DNA of 64,000 bases from Halicephalobus mephisto (taxonomy: Eukaryota; Nematoda; Chromadorea; Rhabditida; Panagrolaimidae), in NCBI GenBank assembly GCA_009193035.1, contig SWDT01000039.1, positions 1-64,000 on the forward strand, in the 5' to 3' direction. Positions within the stretch are counted from its first letter, which is position 1, and every line of letters starts with the position of its first letter. The notes beneath the pieces are model-generated. The model was not told the DNA's origin. It ran no database searches and saw nothing but the letters and a program-made list of their open reading frames with translations. Shown here one piece after another: positions 35,214-48,200 of the stretch. A program made the translations under genes and the position numbers.

Positions 35214-36679
35214 TTAAGCTTTCGGTGGCAAGGGTGGGGCTTCATAGGGTGGTGGTGGTTCCTCTGCACCGTGGGGGGCCGAAGGGGCGTTGTAACGGAT
35301 TCCTTCTCCCATCGGGTAGTGAGTGCTCGAAGAGTTGTCGGTCAAGGTAGGGTAATACGGGATACCAGGATTCGGACCAGTAGGATACGGTGGATTTCCA
35401 GTAGTTGGCATGGCGTTCGAACTAGGACCAGTAGGATATGGTAGGTTTCCAGGCGAATTCATAGTAGCTGAGGTAAATCCAGCTGGATAAGGGGTATTTC
35501 CAGGATTCGGATGGCCATAGTTCTGATTAGGTTGACCATAGTTCTGATTCTGTTGCGATGGATCAGGGAAGATACCAGCATACGGTGGAGGACTGTCATA
35601 CACATACACATCTGGCGGAGCTTCACGGAAAGCATTAGCAGCACGTTGGAATTCAGGGTTGTTGGGGGTGTAACAAGGAGGAGGAGCATACTGATATCCT
35701 CCATTAGGTGGAATATACGGCGGAGGTGCATTGAATGGTCGAGCACGAGAAGCTGTAAAATAGTAATAATATATAAAACATCAAAAATGAACTTTTTAAA
35801 GAACATTCCGAAGGGATTTTCCAGAAGTTTTTAGAAGTTTAACAGTAGCCTAAAATTCCTGTTTTTTGCGACGGCGATTTCGTAATTCTACATAACTTTG
35901 TAGCCATCATATACCCAAAAAATTATATATGAACTTTTTCCCAAAATTGTCTCGAATGGAATTTCTAGAAGGTTTTAGAAACTGAACGCCTACGTGAGAA
36001 TTTTGACTTTACGCGATAATCGTTCCATAACCAATTTTTTACAATTATTTTTTGTCTCAATAGATCTGGAACTTTCTAAATTAGGGTACATGGGGTATAT
36101 AACCCTCCATCTACCTTCTGGGGTTGGTTTTGATATATGAAACCTCAATACATATCCTGGAAATCAGTTGAAATTTAAATACTTCATCGGAAATGAGTGA
36201 TTTGGTTGGGATTTTAATTACAATGAGTTTAAGCCATACCCATGTCAGTGGCTCTCAGCAAAGCCTGGCCGAACTCGATACATCCGCCTTTGGGGAACGT
36301 CATTTTCCAAACCACGTCCCCTTGGAAGTTCCCGCCGTCCTGAGCCAGGGCAGTCCCCTTCATGTAGTTGGCTCCGAACAACGGCTGTTCCAATTTCACG
36401 TTTCTCATGCAGAAGAAGGGCATGTTGAAGGATCTGAGATTTCCGTGACCGTTGTTCATGAAGATGACTCTGTGGGTGGTCAAGTACAGGGATCCATGCA
36501 GGGTTTTCTTGTCGAAAACAGGGTTCGGATTGGCTTCAAACAGAACATCCACTCCTTTGCAGTAGATTAAGATCCTGGAAACTGGATATATGGGGCTTTA
36601 AAAAAGAATCAACTTACGCTTCTCCTTGAAAAAGCAAAACACCCCGTCCGTCGGGGGTATGACTAGTGTTCACGGACAT
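35214..36679 (-). CDS. WBP2-like protein: GRAM domain plus PPxY motifs, three exons, 311 aa
   Basis: Homologue of WW-domain-binding protein 2, an adaptor that binds WW proteins such as YAP- and NEDD4-type partners through PPxY. Exons 36679-36618, 36574-36240 and 35752-35214 join in phase. Residues 1-130 form a GRAM/PH-like domain with the WBP2 hallmarks GSLYLTTHRVIFMNNG, FNMPFFCMRNVKLEQPLFGA and GGCIEFGQALL. The rest is Pro/Tyr/Asn-rich and disordered. It holds PPPY motifs in NAPPPYIPP, DSPPPYAG and PPPPYEAPPLPP, and tandem NYGQPNQNYGHPN and NPPYPTGPN-type repeats. In mammals WBP2 acts as a transcriptional co-activator adaptor; the same role here is inferred. The gene is transcribed away from pdi-2 and towards CNNM. 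Confidence 0.93.
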
Positions 36680-38202
36680 TATCACCTGCAATCTCGTATA
36701 TTACTGCCAAATTATATGCAAATCGTGGAAAACAACTCGCAAGTGGAAAAATAAAGAACTTCGAGAAAGCTCCATTTCGTAACCAACAACAACTGGAAGC
36801 TGACTCACTAACTTTCGCGTCGGGACCATAGGTCATGTCGTTACGAAATCTCCACAACCCCATATATACATCACTAATAAAATTCATATAAAAACAAAAA
36901 TTAATTAAAAAATTAATTTCACAAAGAAAGACATTCGAAGTGTGCCGTTTTTTCCTCTTTTTTGTTTCTGATTGACTCTGTTTTTTTGACTTGTTTGATT
37001 TGACTCTCACTGGTTTCGACTGTCAACGAAACAGACCGTGTTTTCCTTTTGTATACGTGACCAGAGAGCAGATAAAAGTCAAAACTGTCCGGAAAAAGTA
37101 AAAACAATTTATTTCAAAATTTTTATAAAAAATTTATTTTTCGCAATTGTTTGCGAATCTAAGAGTCAAGTGCATTTTATGTGACGTGTAACTTTTTAAA
37201 ATATTGATTTTTTAATATTTTTGATTTTATTTTTCGATCGGATTATATAAAATTTTTCATAAACAAAACGGATATCGTAAATCTCAGTCATTCCTTGGTA
37301 CTTTCATAGGATATTTCTATATACAAAAAGATTTTCAACGTCGTTCGCAAATGGCCTCCAAATCTTCAAATCGCGGACCTTGACCTCAATACCCGACTAG
37401 GAATCGATGCCCGAAGTGAATCTTTTATAAAAACTTGGTCATCTCCAAAAAGGTCACTTGTAGAATTTTCCGAAATTATGCCAAAAACAATAAAAATGAG
37501 CAAAAATAAATTGATTTTCAACATAGAACAATTTTGTTCAGAATTCTAAACATTAAGACAATTTTGCCGAAAAAATTCGAAAAAACAGTTTTACCTAAAA
37601 ATTCAACGACGCAGGACATTTTTATCAAAATTCCTCTAGGTCCTAGGACGGCTTTGCCAGAAAAGTTTACAACAGAGAACAGTTTTGCCAAAAAAATTCA
37701 TGACTGAGAACAGTTTTCCCAAAATTTCTCTCCGACCCAGGACATTTTTATCAAACTTATTTCCCATTTAGGAGAGTTTTTCCAAGTTATTTTTGATTAG
37801 AACGACTTTCCTAAATTTATTTTTGACAAAGGACAGTTTTGCCACGATTATTTATGTGATCAGCTAAGTCGGAAAAATCGACCAGAGGGCAATTCGAGCG
37901 ACCAGAGCGAGAGAAAGCTGGCCACACTCGCTGACCCGACTCGCAACTGGCTCTCGAGGCGTACTTCTGCAATGTTGGAAGTTCTAATTCCTTCTTTCGC
38001 CCGTTTTGATCTCTTCCTTTCTTTTTCCTTTTTACCTCATGTTAATTGTTTTCATTGTCAAAATTTATCACTTATCTACTTGGAATATGATCATTATTTC
38101 AATGTAGGCCCTTGATATTTCTCATTTTTTGCAGTTTGGAAAGCGCGTTCGCGATGACCAACCTTCCCAATGCGTATGGGGCGTGGCATTCCAGAGTGCC
38201 AG
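36680..38202. other. divergent intergenic region between WBP2-like gene and pdi-2
   Basis: No gene is seen. Part of it (37480-37860) is a loose repeat of GACAGTTTTGCCAAAAAA-like words, about 40-60 bp apart. The 38110-38311 end is GC-richer and is probably the pdi-2 promoter and 5' leader. Confidence 0.45.
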
Positions 38203-38221
38203 CCAATCAGCGCAGCACACG
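38203..38221 (+). promoter_or_regulatory. ER-stress-element-like site upstream of pdi-2
   Basis: CCAATCAGCGCAGCACACG matches the mammalian ERSE layout CCAAT-N9-CCACG at nine of ten fixed positions, with exactly nine spacer bases. It lies 91 bp before the PDI start codon. That it acts in the nematode unfolded-protein response is inference. Confidence 0.45.
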
Positions 38222-38311
38222 CTTAGAGAAGAGAACACGTTTTCTTCCTCCACTTGGTCAAACGTATTTTTAGGTGCCTCGCTGGATTTCGCTAGTTCGA
38301 GCACCGTCGTG

Positions 38312-39845
38312 ATGTTGAAGTTTGTCGTCTTCGCCCTTCTTGCTACGGCAATTGTTAACTGTGCTGATGTCGAAGAGGAGGATAATGTTTTGGTTTTAAC
38401 TAAAGTAAGTCTTTTACAAGGAATTTCATATATGAAATCGTCGTTTTTAGGATAACTTCGACGCCGTCATTGCGGAACACGAATTCATCCTGGTCGAGTT
38501 TTATGCCCCATGGTGTGGACACTGCAAAGCTCTGGCTCCCGAATATGCTAAAGCCGCCACTCAGTTGAAGGAAGAAGGATCTGCTATCAAGCTCGGCAAA
38601 GTCGACGCTACGGTTCACTCCGAACTCGCCTCCAACTTTGAAGTCCGTGGATACCCTACTCTCAAGCTCTTCCGTAACGGAAAGCCCACTGAGTACGGAG
38701 GTGGACGTGACCAAGCTTCCATCGTCGGATGGCTCAAGAAGAAGACCGGACCTGTTGCCAAAGAACTCAAATCTGCCGATGATGTCAATGACTTCAAGGA
38801 ATCCGCTGATGTTGTCATTATTGGGTACTTCTCCAAGTCTGATTCTGATGGAGCCAAGGCTTTCCTCGAAGTTGCTGCTGGTATTGATGACATTCCTTTC
38901 GGTATCACTGATGATAAGGATGCTGCTCAAGCTGCTGAACTCAGCAAGGAAGGAATCGTTCTTTACAAGAAGTTCGACGAAGGACGTGCTGAATATGATG
39001 AAGAACTCACTGCTGACAAATTGAAGCCATGGATCCAAGCCAGTCGTCTTCCTCTTGTTTCTGAATTCTCTCAAGAAACTGCCCCTGTTATCTTTGGAGG
39101 TGAAATCAAATCTCACAACTTGCTCTTCTTGTCTAAGGAATCTAGCGACTTTGACAAACTTCTTGAAGAATTCAGAGTTGCCGCTAAGGAATTCAAGGGC
39201 AAACTTCTTTTCGTCTTTATCAATACTGATGGAGAAGACAATGCTCGTATCATGGAATTCTTTGGACTTAAGAAGGACGACCTTCCTGCTATCCGTCTCA
39301 TCTCTCTTGAAGAAGATATGACCAAGTTCAAGCCATCTTTCAGCGAAATCACCACTGAGAATATTGTCAAGTTCACTCAAGATTATCTGGATGGAAAATT
39401 GAAGCCTCATCTTATGTCTGAGGAAGTTCCTGAAGATTGGGATAAGAACCCCGTTAAGGTCCTCGTCGGAAAGAACTTTGAACAGGTTGCTCGTGATAAC
39501 TCCAAGAATGTGTTGGTTGAATTCTATGCTCCTTGGTGTGGACATTGCAAGCAACTTGCTCCTACTTGGGATAAGCTCGGTGAGCACTTCAAGGACCACG
39601 AAAATATCGTCATTGCCAAGATGGATGCTACTGCTAACGAAGTTGAAGATGTCAAGATTCAATCTTTCCCTACTATCAAGTTCTTCCCTGCCAACTCTAA
39701 CAAGGTCGTTGATTACAGTGGAGACCGTACTCTTGATGCCTTTGTTAAGTTCCTAGAATCTGGTGGTAAGAGTGGTGCTGGACTTTCTGATTCTGAGAAG
39801 GCTGATGAAGAAGCTGACGAAGATGATCATCATGAGGAATTGTAG
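38312..39845 (+). CDS. pdi-2: protein disulfide isomerase, PDI-2 orthologue, 495 aa
   Basis: ER-lumenal oxidoreductase that forms and shuffles disulfides. In nematodes PDI-2 is also the beta subunit of collagen prolyl 4-hydroxylase, needed for cuticle collagen. Exons 38312-38404 and 38451-39845 are separated by a 46-bp intron. The signal peptide is [18 protein letters not shown]. The domain order a-b-b'-a' is complete, with active sites APWCGHC at about residues 50-56 and 391-397. Highly conserved blocks include [41 protein letters not shown] and [15 protein letters not shown]. The acidic tail ends HHEEL, with HEEL as ER retention signal in place of the C. elegans HTEL. Codon use is biased towards highly expressed codons, unlike the neighbours. 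Poly(A) signal AATAAA at 39944-39949. Orthology to pdi-2 rests on near-identity to the C. elegans protein as I remember it. Confidence 0.96.
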
Positions 39846-39959
39846 AATTGTTTTCTGTTGTGTTTGCAACTTCGGGTTTACGCGAATTGCCTGATGTAAT
39901 GCGTTTTAAGAATAATATTTTATTTGATCCGATCTCTGTATCGGAATAAAATAATTCCA

Positions 39960-42236
39960 GCTGCTATGTTAATTATTTTATTGTCGGTAACGAAATAAAA
40001 GGAATTACGGTAGTTCTCAGTGATTTAAGGGGATGTTTGGGCAGTTTTTGAAAGTGATTGGGGATTTAAATCGGGATACGGTTGGGGAATCGGACATTTG
40101 TTGATATTCTTTAAGAGTTTAGAGTTGGTAAATAAATTGGATTTTTTAGGTTTTTAGATGTCTGGAAATTACTTTAAAATTATAATTTATAGAATTTTTT
40201 GTGTATTTCATTTAGAAATAAAAATTACTGTAAATATGGTAATATAAAAATAAGGATATTTTGGATTAAAATTACGTAATTCGACACCTGTTCAAATTAT
40301 GAAAGATAAATGTTTTTTTAAATAATAATAAAAAAATAAATGTTTATTTATTCATAAAAATTCCTATAAATATGAATTATTTAAATTTTAAAAAAATATA
40401 AATTATTTAAATTTTTAAAAATATAAATTATTTTAAAATTATTTTTTTTATTTTTTGAATATAAATTATTTAAATTTTTAAAAATATAAATTATTTTAAA
40501 ATTATTTTTAAAATTTTTATAAAATATAAATTATTTTAAATTAAAAAATATAAATTATTTTAAAATTATTTTTTTGTCATTTTTAAAATTTTTATAAAAT
40601 ATAAATTAATTTAAAATCTTTAAAAAATATAAATTAATTTAAAATTATTTTTTTTTATTTTTAAAATTTTTATAAAATTTACTTTAATATTTTTCTAAAA
40701 AAATAATTTTTATTTTTAAATATTTTCAATTTTTTGACAGATTTATTTTTAATTTTGTGAATTTCGAAATTAAAAAAATTATTTTTCCTCAAAAAAATTA
40801 ATTTGATTTTTTGTATTTTTTGCAACAATTTATATTTTTCTGTTAATTTTAAATTTCTTCGGAAATAAATTAATTTTTTGTGTTTATTCTTATTGAATAT
40901 TTCTGAATTTTAAATAAACTAATTTTGAATTTTATACTTTTTATATATTTTTAACAAAAATCGAATTTTTTTATTTCAAAACTTTTTTTTGAAATTATTA
41001 ATAAAATTTTTTTTTTTTTGAAATTATTTGTAAAAAATTTTTTTTTAATTATTTATAAAATTTTTTATTTTTTTTGAAATTATTTGTAAATTTTTTTATT
41101 TTTTTCGAAATTATTTGTAAAATTTTTTATTTTTTTTGAAATTATTTATAAATTTTTTTATTTTTTTCGAAATTACTTGTAAAATTTTTTATTTTTTTCG
41201 AAATTATTTGTAAATTTTATTTTTTTTCGAAATTATTTGTAAATTTTATTTTTTTTATTTTCAAAATTGTAAAAATTAGTTTACAAATAAACATTTTATT
41301 TTTTCTACCAAAATACATAATTAGACAAAATAAAACTTCAAGACCGGAAAAATCCGGAACGGCGATTTGATTCAATATTTAGTTATTTAACCCGTGAAAG
41401 AGACAAGTGTACTTCCAGAATATCCCAAAATTTCATTTTTTAAATCACTTTAATTCAGTCAACATCCAACGGATTTCGTAATTTCCTTTTTTATTAAATT
41501 CAAATAATCTTTGACTTTCATAAAAAACAAAAAATAATTTTTTTAAAAGTTTAAATTTAAAAATTTAAAACTTTTGGCGTTCTGTTCCGAAAGTTGTTTA
41601 AGTTTTTAAAAAATTTAGGATCTTTTAAAAAAGTTGATTTTTATTTTTTTTAAATTTTATTTTTATTTTAAAAAAAATTAAATTTTTATTTTTATTTAAA
41701 AAAAATTATATTTTTATTTTTAAAGAAAATTTTTAAAATTATGATTTAAAAAAAATTTATTTTTATTTTTAAAAATGGCAAGGTTATCTGAGCATAACAA
41801 AAAAAATCCAAAAATCTGTTTGAGATTTGCAGAATCACGGTAATTTAAAAAGATTGATTTTTCTGGAAAATTCTGTACTTGAACACATGCCTCAGGATTC
41901 ATGCCGAAAACAAGTGGCAAGAAGGCTAGGTAGAAAGTTCAACTCTGGGTATTCAATTAAAAAAAGTAATTTAACAAAAAAGATTTTTCACAAAAAAAAG
42001 AAAAAATAATCAATCAACTAAAATTTTTAAAAAATAAAAAAAAATAAAGAAAATTTTAAAAAATTAAGAAAAAAATTTTTAAATTTAAAAAAAAAATATT
42101 TTTTGAATTAAAAAAAAATAAGAAAAATGAGATGGCTTCTCGTTAAAGGCAATTGAAAGGGCATTAAATAGAAAAATCCTAGACTACGAAAGTTTCCAGA
42201 TTGAAAGTAATTAAATACCTATGAAAATTTATTTTT
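39960..42236. other. repeat-rich intergenic region after pdi-2
   Basis: 2.3 kb of extreme AT content. It has tandem ATAAATTATTTAAATTTTT-type units at 40360-40720 and GAAATTATTTGTAAA units of about 30 bp at 40980-41260. A slightly more balanced patch at 41770-41950 gives a 60-codon plus-strand ORF (41827-42009) with no known domain. No supported gene. Confidence 0.55.
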
Positions 42237-45200
42237 TTATCCGAAAATTTCTTCTGCTGCAGCGGCACAATCGTCATTTTGAGGATCCAGATATCCTTCG
42301 GCTTGACATCCGATTCTTACAAGTCCACGTTGGCTGAGTTTTACGCAATGTCCTTTGAAAGTCTCTGTCTGAAAATTAAAGATTAAAATTTTCTTTATTT
42401 CAATGTAATATTAAAAAACTTAAAATAGATTTTGAAATTACTTTTATTTTAGAATATTACTGTAAAAACTGAAAATTAAAATTTTCTTTGTTTTAGTATA
42501 ATATTAAAATTTATAAAAATAGATTTTGAAATTACTTTTATTTTCGAATATTACTGTAAAAATTAAAGATTTAAATTTTCTTTATTTAAATGTAATATTA
42601 AAAATTATAAAAGATTTTAAAATTACTTTTATTTTCGAATATTACTGTAAAAATTAAAATTTTCTTTATTTTAGTATAATATTAAAAATTATAAAAATAG
42701 ATTTTAAAATTACTTTTATTTTCGAATATTACTGTAAAAATTAAATTTTAAAATTATATCTATTTTTGTATACTATCATAAAAATCAAAAACTTCAAAAT
42801 TATTTTTTAACATATTATTGTGAAAATTAAGAATTAAAATTTTTTCCATTTTTGTATGTTATGACAAAAATGCCTAAAAAATAAAATTGTTTATTTTTAG
42901 TGCAATATTATGAAAATTTTAAATTTTTTAAATTACATTTATTTAAAAATTTTAAAAATTAAATTTGTAAATTATGTTTATTTTAATGTATTACTATAAA
43001 AACAAAAATTTTTCTCGAAACTGTCTAGACACTAATTCTCGGAATTTCCAAAAAAGAAATAAAAAAAGTTTTTATGGAAAATTACCGAATTTATTACTTT
43101 TTTGTTTTTAAAAAGTTATATTCAATCAATTTAAGAAGTTACACATTATTAAAAAATTATTACTTTAGAAAATAAAAGTTTTAAAAAATTATTCAAACAT
43201 GGAAATTTTAAGTTTTTCTAAATTTTTAGGATCCCCTAAAATTTGGGTAAAAAAAAAGAGAGAGGGGACAGCGCGAGTCGATTTTTGGAACTGATTGGTA
43301 AATTTACCACTTTTTCCTCTTTTGAACTCTCGCTCCCTTTTCACGGAAATTCAAAAATTTCAAAGAATCACATTATTATAAAAATGAAAAACAATTTTTT
43401 AAAAATCATCTAGACTTGGATTTTTAGGATCCCCTAAAATTTAGGGAAAAGAAAAGAGAGAGCGAGAAGACAGCGCGAGTTGATTTTTGGAACTGATTGG
43501 TAAATTTACCGCTTTTTCCTTTCTTTGAACTTTCGCTCCTTTTTCGCGGGAATTCAAAAATTCCAAAAAATCACATTATTGTAAAAATTAAATTTTTCTT
43601 CGAAATTTTGATACTTTCTAAAAACTTCCAAAATTTAGGTAAAAGAAAAGAAAGAGCGAGAAGACAGCGCGAATTGATTTTTAAATTAATTGGTAAACTT
43701 ACCGCTTTTTCCTTTTTTCGAACTTTCGCTCCCTTTTCGCGGGATTTTAAAATTTCAAAAAAGTACATATCAATTTTTCATTTACAGTTCTTGTTCCATA
43801 AATACTCAAGTATTACGACATATTTAATCCCAAACCGAAATCAGTAAAGATACTTAATATTTAATCTGCTAACGTTTCAAAGAAGTTCCCGACCGATTTC
43901 GAAATTCTAAAAATGTACTTTTTTCATAAATTGTTCCATATTGACCTTTAGGACAAAATGACTACTGTAGAAATTATAAAAATGCAATTTAAACATCTGG
44001 TCTGGAAGGAAAAAGAAAATTTTCTTCGTTCTGGACCCAAATAACGCCGTAATTGGTTCTGCGATAATTGCCCCAGGCAATATTTGCTCCCTTAGGAAAT
44101 TCACCCCTTTTTGAATCAAAATTATTTTTTAAATTGTTGAAAAATAAGGACCAAATGTCCCAGGGGATCTGTTTTTAGGCCAAATTTTGGAAATTTTAAA
44201 ATATTTAAAAAATAAAAAAAATTATTTCGAAATCAAGGGACAAAATGCCTCAGGGAATGGACTATAGTGGAGTTTTTTAAAATCAAGATTAAAGTTTAAA
44301 ATATTTTAAAAGTTAAAAATTGATTTAAAAAAAATAAAACTTTTTCGAAATCAAGAATTATGAAAATTTTTTTTTGAATCAGTTTTTAGTCTTGATTATT
44401 ATTTTAGGTCATTTTAGAAGTCAAAAACTGGTCTAAAAAAGTAAAAATAAAGTTATTAAGGAATCAAGGATCAGATGCCCTAAGGGAGGAATTATTGTAG
44501 AATAATTTTCTTCTTTTAGACCAGTTTTAGTGATGATTATCATTTTCGACCATTTCAATGACTAACATAACTGGTCTAAAAAGTTTAAAAATAAAATTAT
44601 TTCGAAGTCAGAGACCAAATGCCCTTAGGAAACTACTATTGCAGAACAATTTTCTTCTTTCTAGATCAGTTTTTAATCTTGATTATTATTTTCGATCTTT
44701 TTTGTTTCAAAAAACTTATTTAAAAAATTAAAAATAAAATTATTTCGAAATCGGGGATCAAATGCCCTCAGGGCGGAATCATTTTAGAACAATTTTCTTT
44801 TTTTAGATCAGTTTTTAATCTTGATTATTATTTTCAATTTTTTTTAAAAACCTATTTAAAAAATTAAAAAGTCAAATTATTTCGAAATCGGGGATCAAAT
44901 GCCCTCAGGGAACTACTATCCCTAAGAATCAAAGTTTTCCTAGCCAAATAATTTGTTTTCTTATTTTTTAAAAAGTAATTATCAAGAAAAGTAAGTAACA
45001 ATTTGAATTATAAAAATTACAATATTTGGTACATTTTCGAATAAAAACTTTTTTCTGAACTTACGTCATAGATAATTAACTCAAAATACTTTTATGATTC
45101 AAAAATAAGATTTTGCAGAAGATTAGAGGATCTAGTAAAAGGTTCTAGAAGCTTTCAGAATGTAGTCAATATTTGTAGGGGATTTTGGGGTCTAGTGACG

Positions 45201-48200
45201 ACTTCCACCGACGTCTAGAATACTGTCTGCCAATTTTGAAGATTTTAGAAATCTACAGAAACTTTTAAAATCTCAAATTCCGAAATTTAAATTTTTCAAA
45301 AAAAACTAAAATTTAAAAAACTGAAATTTTCCAAAATTGAAATTTTTCAAAAAAAACTAAAATTAAAAAAATTGAAATTTTCCAAAAAAATCTAAAATTA
45401 AAAAAATTGAAATTTTTCAAAATTAAAAAAAACTTAAATTCTTCCATATTTTTTAAAATTAAAAAATTTAGGATATTGTGGATTCTGATGGAAGCTTTTG
45501 AAAATTTCTAAAATACTGTAGGAAATTTTTGAATTTTTTAAGAATTTCTAAAATCTTAAAAAACTTTAAAGTCGATGAAAACTTGAGATTATCTAAAATA
45601 TGTAATTATGGAAGTCCCCAGGAAATTCGTGTCGAGACAGTTTCTCAAGGAAACCTATTTTTAATTTTTTTTTAAAATAGGTTAATTATGCTTCGATTTT
45701 AGTTAAAAAAACAGTAAATTTTGTACTTTCTAGTCTCGACTGGAAAGTTCACAAATTCGTGTCGAGACAATTTTCAAAAATATTACTGGATTTTTTTAGA
45801 ATTAAAAAACAGTAAATTTTGTACTTTCTAGTCTCGACTGGAAAATCCAAAAATTCGTCTCGAGACAATTTTAGTTTTTCCAAAATAAGTAAATTATGCT
45901 TCGATTTTAGTTAAAAAACAGTAAATTTTGTACTTTCTAGTCTCGACTGGAAAGTTCACGAATTCGTCTTGAGACAATTTTCGAAAAATATTTACTTCTA
46001 ATTTTTAAAAATATTATAAACACTAAATTTTATTCTTTAGTCTCAACTGGAAAATTCAAAAATTCGTCTCGAGACAATTTTCAAAAATATTACTAAATTT
46101 TTTTAGAATTAAAAAACAGTAAATTTTGTACTTTCTAGTCTCGACTGGAAAGTTCACAAATTCGTCTTGAGACAATTTCTAAAAAATATTTATTTTTAAT
46201 TTTTAAAAATATTATAAACACTAAATTTTATTTTTTTTGGTCTTAACTGGGAAATCCGAAAATTCATCTCGAGACAATTTCGCAAGAACACCCACTTTCG
46301 CCTTTCATAAATTTATGACTACTGTGGGTGGCTGTGTCCCTTGATTAATTCTAACGTTGGAAAATGAATTCAGAAGAGTTTAATTTTCGCAAGTTCATCA
46401 ACACATCAAGAGACATTGAATATAGAGCCATATTCTATTCAGGTATTTTTGCAGATTTTTGAAGTTTCCATATTAGGACTGCTGGCTACATTTCGTCTTG
46501 TGTAGTTGTTTGAATTACAAAATCGAATTTTTTTGCACAAATAAAATTCAGATTATAAGTTGTACGACAATTGGCCCGTTTTTTCTTTTTAATTTTTACT
46601 GATTTTGAAATTATTTTTAAATTAATTTAACTATTAAAAAAATAATATAAAAATAAAGTAAATTATAAATTACGAAATAGGGGATCAAGTATTATATAAT
46701 CAATTTTTTGGTTGTATGATGTTTAATCTTTTTTTTTTTAATTTTTACTGATTTTGAAATTATTTTTAAATTAATTTAATTATTAAAAATAATATAAAAA
46801 TAAAGTAAATTATAAATTACGAAATAGGGGATCAAGTATTATATAATCAATTTTTGGTTGTATGATGTTTAATCTTTTTTTTTTAATTTTTACTGATTTC
46901 GAAATTATTTTTAAATTAATTTTCTTACTTAATTAATATATTAATTTAATTATTAAAAATATATAAAAATGAAATAAATTATAAATTACGAAATAGGGGA
47001 CCAAATATCGCTGGGGAACAACTGTCGGACAGCCCATATTAGGACTGCTGACTACATTTCGTCCTGTGTACTTGTTTGAATTACAAAATCGAATTTTTTT
47101 GCATAAACAAAATTCAGATTATATTTCTAAGCTTTTAAATACTCTTAAAACGAATAAAAATACGATTTTAACAAACCAAAATAATTTCATTTTCCAAAAA
47201 ATTAATTAATTTTTAAAAAAACATTAATTTTTAAAAAAACTATTTAAATTAAATTTTTTCTTTAAAATTAAATAAATAAGTTTTTTAAAAAATGTTTAAA
47301 TTTAAAATTTTTAAAATATAAAATTTTAATTTTTTTTTAGATTTTTTTTAATTTTTAAAAATTGTTGAAAAAATTAATTTAGATATTCATTCTGGAAAAA
47401 TGTTTTCTGTCTCTTTTTTGGCTTAGCTTACGTATAATCTCGAGATTTTAATACTAAGTAATAAAAGCCGTTTCGTCTTTTAATCCGGACATTGAAGACG
47501 CGTGCCGATGATGATTTTCAATTTTTCAAGGTTGTCAATTTGTAAGAAATAGGAAAATCCCGAAATAAATACAGTAATTTTAAAATAAAAAAAATCTAAA
47601 ATTTTTTAAATCTAAAAGGATTAAAAAACTTTAAAAAATGAAAAAATCCAAAATTTTAAAAATTAAAAAAAAATAAATAAATACAGTAATCATAAAATAA
47701 AAAAATACAGTAATTATAAAATTTTACATTTTTTTTAAATTTTATAAATTTAAAATTTAAATTTTTTTAATTTTAAAATTTAAATTTTTTTTTAGAATTT
47801 TTTATTTTTTTTTATTTTAGAAATTTAAAAAATACAGTAATCGTTGTAAGTTGGTAAAATGTCAAAAATTGTCGAAAAAAACGTTTCAATAATTACAGTA
47901 ATTATAGTAAGTTACTAAAAAGTTGAAAAATCACAGAACAAAAACTACAAAATTCCAATAATTATAGTAATGGTATATTCCTAAAAAGTAAGAAAATTAG
48001 AAAACAAGAAAATTATAAATTTATAAAACGAGAGAAAAATACAGTAATTATAAATTTATAAAAAATTAAGAAATGAGAAAATGAAGAAATTTATAAAAAT
48101 AAAAAAACATTTTAAAAAATAATAAATTTAAGTTTGTAAAAAATCTAAAAAAATAATTTTAAATTTATAAAAATTAAAAATTCAGAAATTTAAAAATATA

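Noticed and set aside
38400..39662. 420-codon ORF antisense to the PDI gene
   Set aside because: It is the mirror of a highly biased coding sequence (few stops in the opposite frame) and has no start context or domain.
43907..44119. 70-codon minus-strand ORF in the 6.1-kb intron
   Set aside because: Overlaps the edge of the ~145-bp repeat array and has no domain or splice support.
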